From: Lantana camara
Taxonomy: Eukaryota; Streptophyta; Magnoliopsida; Lamiales; Verbenaceae
Assembly (NCBI GenBank): GCA_037501455.1
Contig: CM074863.1
Coordinates: 12,024,001-12,088,000 of the forward strand
Length of the DNA stretch: 64,000 nucleotides
Reading direction: 5' to 3'
In this document: in pieces, positions 24,218-34,841 of the stretch
Layout of the letters: each line of letters starts with the position of its first letter
How positions within the stretch are numbered: position 1 is the first letter of the stretch
Program-made: the position numbers and the translations under genes
Notes under the pieces: generated by a model
What the model was told of the DNA's origin: nothing
Databases searched by the model: none
The model's input: the letters and a program-made list of their open reading frames with translations, nothing else

Positions 24218-24943
24218 TTGCAGTCTAAAATGGGGAAGGATATTTTGGTTTGTGGTTGGCCTTTTCTGATAATCTTATGCGGAATTAGCTGTCTGAAAAA
24301 ACTTATGTATTGTCCTTATATCTTCAATCAGTGTAATCCAACTAAGACGATATATAAATTAGATACGCTGTTTTGCATTAATAAGGCCACTGATTATGTG
24401 ATTTCTTCAAACCGAGATGACAACCTATTAATTTTGTCCCTCTTAAATACTAATATTATTTTCCAATTCCAATCTTGTCACATAATCCTTTCCCATTCTA
24501 TTATTTGATAGCGCTTCAAATTATAAGTCTGTTTTTTGTTAGGACATCAATGACAAAAAAAATTAAAGTAATATATATACACACACGTATTTATTTCCTA
24601 TGGATACTCATTACCATGGTAATTATATATTGTAAGAATTTAATCAGTCAATAATATGTCGTGAATCTCCACAAGGGGGCCGCCCGCCCGCCCCTAAAAT
24701 TTGTAGTTCTCTTTAACATTTTTGGTTAGGTCTATGTTTGTCACATTGTCACTTATGTCCATATCTGAGTTGTTACTTATGTGAAAAAAAAATTCCATTT
24801 TCTTAATGATAGCTAGAAAGGGATGTGGGAGAATCGTTATTACTGAACATGTCACTGGCCATAGCCAACATTTTTACTTGCCATAATTTTGACTATTTAT
24901 GATGCATATATCGGTCAAAAACATTCTCAATATATGTAATATA
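22611..24943. other. Intergenic with simple repeats
   Basis: AT-rich spacer without a recognisable gene. It holds a TTA-type trinucleotide run (about 23650-23670), an AAT run (about 24180-24216), a T run (23884-23900) and a short GCCC repeat (24678-24695). Frames of 60-121 codons here are low-complexity. Confidence 0.5.
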
Positions 24944-25734
24944 CTTTTTGATAAAGGGAAAATCGGGGATTGTGATTAGGCTCCACGTGTCTTGTCATGC
25001 AGGAAAACAGTGCCAGGTCAGCCCCCCAAATCCGACCTAGGTCTGTTGGCCTTTCGAGCCAGGACTTGGTCTTCAAGGAAGTGCGGTTACGTGCTAGGCG
25101 TGGATGGTTTCGACCTAGGGTCCCTCTTCGACCGAGAGGCGGCCGACCCATGCGTCCGATCGATCTACACGCTATTGGACAATTGCATAATCCGCATTCA
25201 ATGCACGTACCATCTGTAGCAAGCCGCATTAATCGCGGTCACGCCAAGTACTGTGTCCGGCATCCTGGCAGGAGCAAACAAACAGTGCTTTAGCTGGAAA
25301 AGCATTATTCCGGCCACTAGCCGTCTCTCTCCCATCAGACCAGATCCACACTTTCTTGGAGGTGTACTTGCACCTAGGGAGTCCGTCTCCCTCCTATATA
25401 AGTCCATCCCAACCATTGTCAATGGTAAGCTTTCTTTTACACTCTGAGTCCCTTACTCACTTTGCATTCTCGACCTAGAGCTAGGGATGCAAACGAGCCG
25501 AGCCGGCTCACGAGCCTGTCGAACAAGCTCGAGCCAAGTCCGAACTCAAGCCCCTTTTAGTTAGGCTCGTGGCTCGCGAGCCAAGATATTTAATTAAAAA
25601 ATAATATTTTTATTTTTATATAATATTATTTATATTTTTATTGATTTTTATATAAAATTAATAAAAAATTAATATATTTATAATATATATGTATATATAT
25701 TTAATAAATATATATTATTATATATAAAAATATA

Positions 25735-26958
25735 TTAAATTATGGGGTTTTCTATGAATAGTACCTAAAAGTTGAAAAAATTCCCTTTAACTCCCCATTT
25801 TTAAAAAAATTCTCATTTGCTCCCTAGATGACAGGCCAAATTCCCTTTAACTCCCCATGGTTGTATATGATGAGACCTAAAATCACGCTCGAATCAGAGC
25901 CGTCCACATGTCAGCACATCGCTGGCTAAGGCCAAGACGCTCGCATTGATGGGCTCGTGAGCCTTCCCAGCCCACTCATTTGCCAGCTAATATAAACCGT
26001 CAAGCCTCGGACGACAATTCAGGTAAAGGGCCAGAACCGACAAGTTTGACGCTCGCATCTCGGCCCTCAGGGTTACCCTTCTCAGGGAAGCACCCACATG
26101 GGGGGTCCCATTAATGACGCTCGGGATTTTGGCGCTCAAGGGTCATCTATCATGGGGAGCCCATCTGTGGATTGTTCGAGCGTCACCAACGCTCGGGAAT
26201 GACCCTACTTCTCATGCAACGGATCCTAGCCTTCACAAGCGGGTTTTGGTCCATCATCCCGCGCGACCCTCGCCAACAACCTCTGACACAAAGGTGGTGC
26301 GCACCATTGTACCTGACACGCCGCCTCCTTTGCAGAAACGTCACTCTCACACCCTCACAGGCTGCCACGTGTTAGGGCAACACAGGTTTGGGACCACACG
26401 GTCAATTTACTCATTTACCCTCACCCCTAACATATAAATAAGGGGAGAACACATGCATTCTCCCCCAAGTCATCATCTGCATAAAAACCGCACACATTGT
26501 TCTGGGCATTTTCCACTGATCTTCTCAAGCTTTTCATTCACCACAGTAACACTACCCTTGTAGCTTGCACTCTTGGTGTTATACTAGCTGGAAGAACCCA
26601 CGCTTAAGAGGAAACCCAGATCCTGAGGCTCTCACGCCTGTGATGGTCTTCCTTTCTACATACAAATTCTAAAGTGATTGGTGTTTAAATCCTTCACAAG
26701 TTTCTGCACCATCAGTATAAAAATTCAAGAATCGCGTACCCGAACCCCGAAATCATACATCATTTGGGCATTTAAGTACGTGATTTCGGGGTTCGGGTAC
26801 GCGATTCTTGAATTTTTATACAACCTTCCAAAAAACCGGGAGTAAAGAGGAACTTTGATTTTCATCTGGGGAGTTCAGAGAAACTTTTTTGAAAGTGGGG
26901 AGTAAAGAGGAATTTGAGTTCCCATATGGGGATTTTTCGGGAATTTCCCGTTAAATTA
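25735..26958. mobile_element. Innermost TIR element, 8-bp duplication TTAAATTA
   Basis: TTAAATTA flanks 25743-26950 on both sides. The ends carry about 110 bases of imperfect inverted repeat built from short units (ATTCCCTTTAACTCCCCA on the left, TGGGGAGTAAAGAGGAAT on the right). The interior is GC-richer than its surroundings, has a TATA-like CATATAAATAAGG near 26428, and lacks a transposase frame. The interior could itself be another captured or inserted sequence. The outermost bases match only loosely. Confidence 0.65.
26716..26820. repeat. Perfect 40-bp hairpin with 25-base loop
   Basis: Bases 26716-26755 are exactly the reverse complement of 26781-26820, with 25 bases between. The arms start TATAAAAATTCAAG and contain CGCGTACCCGAACCCCG. 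No mismatch was found in 40 pairs, unlike the diverged inverted repeats of the element around it. Confidence 0.93.
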
Positions 26959-27284
26959 TTTAAAAAAACTAATTTTTAATTGAAAATAATATAATTTCAT
27001 TTGGCTCGAGCCGAGCCGAGCGAGCCTCGAGCCAGAAAAAAAAGTCCAAGGCTCGGCTCGGCTCGTTTGCATCCCTACCTAGAGCTTGAGCTGACTTGAG
27101 CGTCAGAGTGTCAAAATGTGTCCAACCCCCACACTCTCCCGTTTTGGCCTTTGAGTTCATGTTTGTTTCATCCTTTTCAGCCTAGGAAAGCATCAGGGTT
27201 GCCTCACGTAAACAAATATCTTGGGTGATTGGGAGTCCTAATCCGCAGTTCAGCGTATAGCCGGATTTTGATACCATCACTTTT

Positions 27285-28856
27285 ATTTTAAATCTTGAAG
27301 TCAATATTACTAATTATTTCATTATTCTCTTGGCGTATAGTTTCAAGAAATCAAAACAAAATTCAGTGCAGCAAAAGTTGCAGGTTAGAAAGAAAGAGGA
27401 AAATGTGGTAGTAATGAGTGGAAGCACACATTGGAGACGGACGGTCCAAATTTATCTAATTGATCTGCATGTAGACTGTAGAGCATCCAAAGTGAACTCT
27501 CAAGTCTGCAGACAAGAAGCCTCTGTTGTTGTTCGGATCATTAGCGAAAGATACATTCGTGTCATTACAGACAGATGAAGAAATATCATATTGTAAAATA
27601 AAAGTGAAATATCCCTTTCTTCCTCAAATGACCATATTCTCCTCCTTACGGTTGCAATTAATAAAAATATATTAGTTTGTCTAAATCATTTTTAAATAAC
27701 ATATCTTCTCTTTATCATTCATATATTTCGGATCGTGTTATATTGATGATTAATTAAGTTCGGCAGAAATACCATGAATATTAGTAATTGAAACTAGACT
27801 TTGCATGCATAATCCACTATCTTTTCAAATTTCACTTGTCACGCGCTACTTCTCATGGCACCATTTATTCATATTTCTCATAGGTAATAAGTACACCCCC
27901 AGAAGTCCACAACTTTATTCCCCTGCATAAATAAAGATTTGAAATGCAATAATTAACTTAATAATATTCCTTCCCTCCAAAAATTCGAATAATTTTAATA
28001 ACAAAACTTTAGAGGGGCGAATATGTAATTTTGAATAAGGAGGAGCAACAACAGGCAATGGCATATCTTTGTTTATTCTCAGCAGAATCCAAATGGGGCC
28101 CAGTTGGAAAAGGAAACGACAAGGCGTGTTTGGACAAGAAAGTGAAAACTGTAATTTGCCTCTGTTGGGTTTTCATTTTTCAAAGAAACAAACAAAGGAT
28201 TGGGAAAAGCAAAATCCAAATTTGATTAGGGAATTTAAGTAAATGCCAAACAGGGTGCATGTGCAGCTGCTCTATCTCCGCGTTTTTATAATCGCTTTCG
28301 TATCTACACTACATTAAACTGCGCCCATCAGGCGGGCCTCAGGAGCTTTATCCTCACTTCTTATTATTATTTTCTATTTCTTTTAATTCATCTCCTTTTT
28401 TTTTTTGGACATGAAAATGAAGAAATTTATTAATTAATAAGAACCCTAAGTAAAAAAGTTCAGTCAAAATTGGTACAAGTTAAAATCGTATTCTTTCCCA
28501 GACATATGCACTATACGATTAATTTCACACGAAGCAAGAACAAAAAAAAAAAGGTAAACTCTAAGTAGTGCAACGAAGAATTAGTTTGAGACAGTGTACC
28601 CCAGAGCACGTCATCGTCATTAGTGGAATTAATCTTATTAATAATATTTTGATAGTTTCTTTCCATTACGATCCTCCTTCATCCAAAGTGTAGTGTATGC
28701 AAAAATAATTGCGCCCGAAGCTTCCGAAATTTTGGTCAATTCTAAATTCGGAGATACTCTCGTATGACTTGTTTCTCACTCAATGTAGAGCTCGGTTGAA
28801 TTTCTCACCATAATCCCAACTCCTATATCCGCATGATTTTTAAACACAACTTCATT
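27285..28856. other. Intergenic, no gene recognised
   Basis: AT-rich spacer. Open frames of 64-82 codons (27330 and 28031, plus strand) show no domain or codon evidence. T and A runs near 28393 and 28541. Confidence 0.45.
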
Positions 28857-28861
28857 GAAAT

Positions 28862-31638
28862 TGTAGCACCCGCACGGTGGGTCACCACATCCCCCGCACC
28901 AAAGTCCGATCCACATACGAAATGGGGAGTCCGTACATGAACCAAACAGTGGCGAACGGGAGACTGACAAACTCACACCTAGGCTAGGCGGAACTTAGAC
29001 CCTGAAAGCAAAACTCAAACCAAAACGAGAATGCGGAAGCGAAACAAGCCAAGCAACAATCAAACATTCGTAAACAGTTGACGGGTTCAACTAGCATAAA
29101 TACCTAATCCCGAAATATACATGTTAATTCATAATTAAATTCCAAATAGCATATACAAACATATCTTATACATAAGCCAAATTAAAGAAATGTGAATGCA
29201 AGACCACCTACTAGACAAAGACACGGAACAGACTCCAAAAGACAGACACACTCCGCCTAGCACGAACTCCAAGCAAAACCTGCAAACTAAAGGTAAAAGG
29301 GGAGGGGTCAGTCTTAACTCGACTGAGTGAGGGGTTAACGCACTCACACTATATATATAAGAGCAAAGCACATATCAAACTCATAATGTTCATGAACGCG
29401 GGGACAGTTTTTGCACACTAAATCATTTCCCGTGATATACATATATATAAAGGGCTTACTTAGCAAATCAAACAAACCAATTTGTCTTACCGAACAACTT
29501 AGCAAAACCTATTAGGTCTTAACATATTCAAAACTTAACTTATCTTATAAAACTCCCTTTTTATTTAACTTAGAATCTATCCCCGTTTCATAAACCTTAA
29601 CATAACATACATATCATATCATATAGAACTCGGCGGGTACGAGCTCCGACTCCCCCAATCTCCTCATAACATATCATATCAGAATCAAAACATAAAACTT
29701 ACATACATATCAAATCATATCATATCATTCTCAACTCCGGGTGATGGAAGGGTGTATACGCCCAAACCATCCAGACAAACGAGGGGAGCGCCTTGCGGGT
29801 ACTCAAACCCTCAGGATTCCTTCCCTCACCAAACCTCCTGGTGAGTTCAGGGGTGATCCTCTGCAGACAGATGGAGACTATGCACAGGCTTAACCTCGAC
29901 GGCCCTATGCCGTCCCGAGGGTTCCTTACCCATAGCTCCGGGGCCCAACAAACACATATCAAATCAGAACCCGCTACAACAGAGACAGACAGACATAACT
30001 TATACATATATACGTATATATACCACTTTCCGTTTCAATCAAACTCGGTCCTTGCCAAACTTGGCTCATGAGAAGTATACGGTCAGAAGCATAGCTTCAC
30101 GTGGCAAATCATGCAAATCATTCCAAACCAAGCATACATAGGCTCGTACATTGCTCAACATACTTGCAAATTCAAGGCTTATTCAACAAATACATATTTC
30201 ACACTTATTTACATATATATAAGGCTTATTTAATCACATGCAATCAAAACCGAGCACATTGCAATAAGGTGTAACTATATCCTAACCTCACCTGACACCG
30301 AAGAGGCCAAAGACACAACAAACGATCCACCCCGGAATCAACACGGCCAACAAAACACCACCCCGGGTGTACCTGAACAAACTGAATACAAAACAAGACT
30401 TAGACCCGAGAATGAACCAAATAAACGCACGGCGTATGTTTATGATTGGCATGAAGTCATGGATCACGTATACACTCATAAAATACTCATTCTTTAATAA
30501 TAAATTACAATTCATGCACCAAATATAGCATATAATACGAATTCATAACGAAACATACAATGCAATTAAGATATAAATCAATAAGCGGCAAAAGAAATCA
30601 ATTAAAAGCATAAAAACCCAAAACCAACCTACTGGACCACGGGAAGGGCCGTTCCCAGAAACAAGGCAAAACGGGAACGGCCGTTCCCACCAGCGCTGCC
30701 CGGAACGGCCGTTCCGGCCCAAAGAACAAAATGGGAACGGCCACCGTTCCCATACGCGGATGGGAATGGCCGTTCCGGCCCCAAGGCCAGAACGGGAACG
30801 GCCGTTCCGGACCGTCCTGCTCAAAAAAACAGAGCAGAAGCAGCAATGGCGTCGGGAGCCAACACCACCACACACACACAGCCCCAACCAACCATAAAAT
30901 CATGCAAAATTAACACAATAAATCATATTTAACATATAGAGCATAAATTTACACTTAAGGGCTCACGAAACGAGCTTAAACACGCCAAACTCCCAACATG
31001 ACACTATTCATCGTCTTCCCCAACAAGGCACGTAGGCACAAATCCAAGGCACGAAAGAGACGATAAACTAAAGCACATAACGAAAGGGTCACGAATCTTA
31101 CCTTGGGTCGTTGATCGGACGGTTGGATCTCCCAAACCCGAGCTCAAGGCTTCTTGGCCAAAAAAAATGGGAAGAATGCTTCTCTTTTCCTTTCTTGCTG
31201 CTGCTGAACGTGGAAAATGGGGAGAGGAAGAAAGGCTGGCCCCTTTTTGGGGCTGGTCAGACGGGTAGGTTCAAACGGTATCCGGTCCACGCGGATCGGA
31301 TTTAAAACGGTAGGGCTATCAAATGGCTTTAGAAATAAAAAGGGTAATTCATTGAATCCGAATCATCGAAACGAACTCAACGATAGGGTCAGAATTCGAA
31401 TTCGAATTCCCGAGCTCAAATAGCCACGAAGGCTCAAACGTCCTAATTACAATTAGGTCCATAAATTACAAATATTGGACAATTGAGTCCAAGTACAATT
31501 TAATTATTCTAAGGCACACGTAATTAAAATTAATGTCACGTTGACACGTAAGCATGCTAAATCACATAATTCACAAAATACTGAAATAAACTCTCTCGTG
31601 ACGCCGTACCTGGAATGCCGAAGAGACGGGGCGTCACA
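28862..31638 (-). repeat. Left (3') LTR of the TR-GAG element
   Basis: 2777 bases, TG to CA, nearly identical to 34842-37614. It differs by a 3-base insertion inside one palindrome (about 30743), one extra G near 31220, and single-base changes near 30225, 30732 and 30999. Short open frames on both strands appear identically in both LTRs and are not credible genes. Confidence 0.93.
30641..30807. repeat. Cluster of GGGAACGGCCGTTCCC palindromes in the left LTR
   Basis: Six spaced copies of a 14-16-bp palindrome lie at 30641, 30673, 30702, 30733, 30762 and 30793. Some are perfect (GGGAACGGCCGTTCCC at 30673), others vary by one to three bases. The matching cluster in the right LTR is 36621-36785. 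The stretch is far more GC-rich than the rest of the LTR. Confidence 0.9.
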
Positions 31639-31655
31639 ATCTCCCCCCCTTAAGA
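31639..31655 (-). promoter_or_regulatory. Polypurine tract of the TR-GAG element
   Basis: Read on the minus strand, TTAAGGGGGGGAGAT abuts the 3' LTR. This is the expected position and purine content for the plus-strand primer. Confidence 0.8.
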
Positions 31656-33613
31656 GAACCTGGCCCCCAAGTTCTACCGCTCGCAACAAAACTACGAGTA
31701 ACTCTCCCGTATTCACCCAAGTTTGGAGCTCGCGACACTCCGACAAGGGTTAGCCCGAGAAAGGTCTTCCAAGCACAAAGGGGGTTCGATCATCACTTCA
31801 AGCTTCACACGAACTTGGTCCCGACTAGGAGTAATTCAGACTTTTCGTACGATAGGAGGCTCACAAGTGATTCAACTCCCACCGCTTGAATCAATCCAAA
31901 CCAACCCACAATCCGGGACCACGAGTGGAGTTGTTAAAGAACTCTCACCACTCGCTCTCCACCCAAGAAGGGCCTTCAACCTGTGGTTCGAAGTTGGCCT
32001 TCGAACGTTGATTACCTCAAACGTGAACTCCGGGAACTAGTGGAGTAGACCGTTGCAAAGCACGACCCTCGACTTACCGTAACACAACAACACTCGCTCA
32101 CTCAAGTCACCCAGAAGGGTAACCAACCTCACAACAACAACACACACACCCCAAACAAAGCAAAGCAAAACAAAACTGGATGATGCACGTGATGTGTATG
32201 ATTAATGTACCGTTCACCGAAGCATTGGAATCTTATCTTTATGATGAATTGATCGACGCCAGAATTTCTTGGTTCCAGGTTATGCTCTGAAATTCTCAAC
32301 GTGTCTCGAGCTTCGAATATCACCCTGATCTTTATCCCACAGTTATAGTTTAGCTCAAATAACTCTAATCCAATTCTCCTTGCTCATGACTATATCTTGA
32401 AATTTCCCCGGTATCTCTTACACTTCAAATATCAAGTCAATCTTCATCCCACGGTTGACAATTATCCTTGATAGTTCTTCGAATTTGATCCTTCACTCAT
32501 AACTATCCTTGTTTCTCCAATATATATGAATTCCTTAAACTGATTAATCATTATAATTCCCCCGCAGATCTGATGTGCTCCATAATTTATTCTAAATCTC
32601 ATGGCCCGAATTCTTCTTCCATTTGTGTATTGTGGAATTTTCCAATAATTGCCTTGCCTCAAAATCTTAGTTCCTTCCCAATAAGTGTTCTTCAAATTTG
32701 GTGTCGAACTCCTCACCTTAGCACCCTTCTCTCGAATATATAAGGAAGTGCGTCGTCCCTTGATTAATGCTATTGATTTTCTTTGGAAATCCTGAGGTAA
32801 TTCCTTGTGTGATCTATTCCACCCAGTGATTTAGTGAATCCCATAACCCGATTTCCGTGGTAATATGTTCCGTAGACTCTCCCTAACCAATACCTTCTAC
32901 TATACTTTAATTGCTTTCTCTTGAAGTTCAATACAGGCTCGATTAGAATTTTCTAGCAAATTCTTCTCTTCAAGGCATGGTTAAATAGAAAGCGGTCACC
33001 ATATCCCGAAACTGCAGTTGATTAAATCCGTTCCCAGCTCCCAAAACGATTCTTGTTCTATCCCTTGTTATTCTTGTTTAAATTCCACCGGTAGAGAATC
33101 TTGATGTTTTCTTCTAATTATTTTCAAGAATTAATTTCCTTCACTATTCTTAAATCCGAATTCCAAAACAAATCGTGCCTTGCTTGGTGAAATAAGCTAC
33201 CTCGAATCTTTAATTTCTCTTCAAAATATACCCCGATTCCTAAATTCTTTAACTTGGTACCGGGACCTCTCAAATCATTCTTCTTTATCATATTTTCCAT
33301 GTCTCCAGAAACTCAACCCGATCTCCAAAAGAAATCCTTAATTTTTGTTCCAAACCCACCATCTCTTTCAATTCCCACAACTTGGTAACTTGAATGAAGA
33401 AATATCCTAAAATAAAACACTAAATATGCATGTTGAGTCAAAGTGCGAATGAGATGCATCACTTAATCGTCACTCAAACACATAGTGGCATCAACAATTA
33501 ACAACAATTAATAATGAATAGCAATTAATGGCAATTAACAATTACGGCACGAAAATAAATAATTGTAATATTTAAAATGAAGGATGAATGCCCGTGCCAT
33601 GAATGCAATTACC
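31656..33613 (-). other. TR-GAG internal region without coding capacity
   Basis: About 2 kb between the polypurine tract and gag, where an autonomous gypsy element would carry pol. Frames are all short, and no protease, RT, RNase H or integrase motif was found on either strand. Confidence 0.7.
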
Positions 33614-34492
33614 TCAACTTTCGGGTTTTTGTTGGTTTCCAATTTGAAGTCGTTGATCCCGTGCTTTTTGCTTGTTAGCTCTCGGTCGATCACACTCAGA
33701 AATCTTGTGCCCCGTTGACCCGCAAATGTAGCACCTCTTCAATCTGTCCCAACAAGCTTCGTAGGTATGAGTGGTACCTCCACAATAAGCACATAATTGG
33801 GGCCTTTTCCCCAACCTTGAAGTATTCCAGGTCTTGTGTTTCTTTCCCCGAATTCTTTTGGCCCGAGTTCCATGTTGAGGAGATTCTTCTTCTACTTGTA
33901 AGCTTGAGCATAAACCCGACTCGACCTTAGACCCCGATACCTCTTCTTCCTTGTCCTTTGTTAGGATCCAAGTCTCGACCCTTAAAACTTTCTTCGTGGC
34001 TTTATCCCACGTAGTCGTATCCTTTGCAATTAGGGCTTCCTTGAATTCATCCCGAAGACCTTCCATGAAGTATTTGGCCTTCATCTGATCGTTACCTATA
34101 ATGTGAGGCACATATAAGCCCAACCTTTCGAATTCTTCTATGTATTCCACAACGGATCTATCTCCTTGTTTCAGATTGAGGAATTCTTCAAGTCTTCGCT
34201 CATGTAGAATAGCTGGTGCAAACCTCTTTCTGAATTCTCGAATAAATACTTCCCAAGTCAACTCTTCGTTCGTAGTCTCTAGTTGTTGAGCAACCCTTTT
34301 CCACCACTGTCTTGCTTGTCCTTGCAAGAGGAATGTAGCAAGGCGAGCCATATCTCGAGAGTTTCGTGGCCATATTTCAAAAATTCCCCCTATCTCCGAA
34401 AGCCACTCTTCAGTCTTTACATCATTTCCTTTTCGAAATTGGGGAGGCTTGAATGCTAGGAATTCTTGGTGCATCTTCGCCATCGGATTCAT
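33614..34492 (-). CDS. Retrotransposon Gag protein with two zinc knuckles
   Basis: An uninterrupted 292-residue frame. Residues about 30-170 match the plant retrotransposon gag domain (ARQWWKRV, then TWEVFIREFRKRFAP and LKQGDRSVVEYIEEFERL). Two CCHC zinc knuckles follow near residues 235 and 255: CAYCGGTTHTYEAC and CYICGSTGHKISEC, both with correct CX2CX4HX4C spacing. The product would form virus-like particles and bind RNA of the element. The start is the first ATG after the leader, and a basic tail closes the protein. The frame is intact, in keeping with the young LTRs. Confidence 0.93.
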   Translation of the reverse strand: MNPMAKMHQEFLAFKPPQFRKGNDVKTEEWLSEIGGIFEIWPRNSRDMARLATFLLQGQARQWWKRVAQQLETTNEELTWEVFIREFRKRFAPAILHERRLEEFLNLKQGDRSVVEYIEEFERLGLYVPHIIGNDQMKAKYFMEGLRDEFKEALIAKDTTTWDKATKKVLRVETWILTKDKEEEVSGSKVESGLCSSLQVEEESPQHGTRAKRIRGKKHKTWNTSRLGKRPQLCAYCGGTTHTYEACWDRLKRCYICGSTGHKISECDRPRANKQKARDQRLQIGNQQKPES

Positions 34493-34821
34493 TACTAGTA
34501 CTTTGGTAACAGATTGTCCTTGAGATCACGGAGTTATTTGAGAAGGTCGACCGTAGGGTTGTTGACTCGGTGGTACCCTGAAAAACTCAGCAACTACAAT
34601 ATATATGCGTGTCAATTAGTAAGTGCTCATGTCACGTAGTAAATCAAGTAGAGCATCAAAGAAATGCAATGTCTTACGTAATATAAATTCAACAAAGTAT
34701 TGAAATTTCACATACGTAGCTTATCAAGTCAAGATGCAAATGCACACATAATCAAATTGTCCTATGCCGTTCGACTTAGACAGACACGACCCGACACTGA
34801 ACCCCGGTTTTTCAACCTGGG

Positions 34822-34833
34822 GCTCTGATACCA
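34822..34833 (-). promoter_or_regulatory. Primer-binding site (tRNA-iMet) of the TR-GAG element
   Basis: On the minus strand it reads TGGTATCAGAGC, the exact complement of the initiator tRNA-Met 3' end, eight bases inside the 5' LTR. It fixes the orientation of the element. Confidence 0.95.
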
Positions 34834-34841
34834 CTTAAGGA

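Larger units (their letters stand above)
25474..27085. mobile_element. hAT-like non-autonomous element, 8-bp target duplication
   Basis: The element (25482-27077) begins TAGGGATGCAAACGAGCCG and ends in its reverse complement, GGCTCGTTTGCATCCCTA. CCTAGAGC is repeated exactly on both outer sides (25474-25481 and 27078-27085). A TAGGG start with an 8-bp duplication is the hAT pattern. Subterminal GAGCC/GGCTC repeats are dense. No transposase frame is seen, and much of its length is a further nested element. Confidence 0.85.
24944..27284. mobile_element. Solo LTR with CTTTT target duplication, interrupted by nested elements
   Basis: CTTTT occurs at 24944-24948 and at 27280-27284. The segment between begins TG (TGATAAAGGG) and ends CA (TTGATACCATCA). 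Removing the nested insertion at 25482-27077 and one copy of its 8-bp duplication leaves about 727 bases, a normal LTR size. A TATA-like TATATAAG lies near 25394. No internal retrotransposon sequence or second LTR is present, so this is a solo LTR left by recombination between the two LTRs of a full element. Coding strand not known. Confidence 0.75.

Noticed and set aside
23640..24220. Possible CRISPR-like short repeats
   Set aside because: Simple TTA and AAT microsatellites in plant DNA, with no spacer structure.
28776..31423. Short frames repeated identically in the two TR-GAG LTRs (also 34762-37399)
   Set aside because: Shared because the LTRs are copies. They lie on both strands, with no domain and odd composition, so they are not genes.
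31504..32716. Frames of 64-105 codons in the TR-GAG interior
   Set aside because: No match to pol motifs on either strand. The region looks non-coding.
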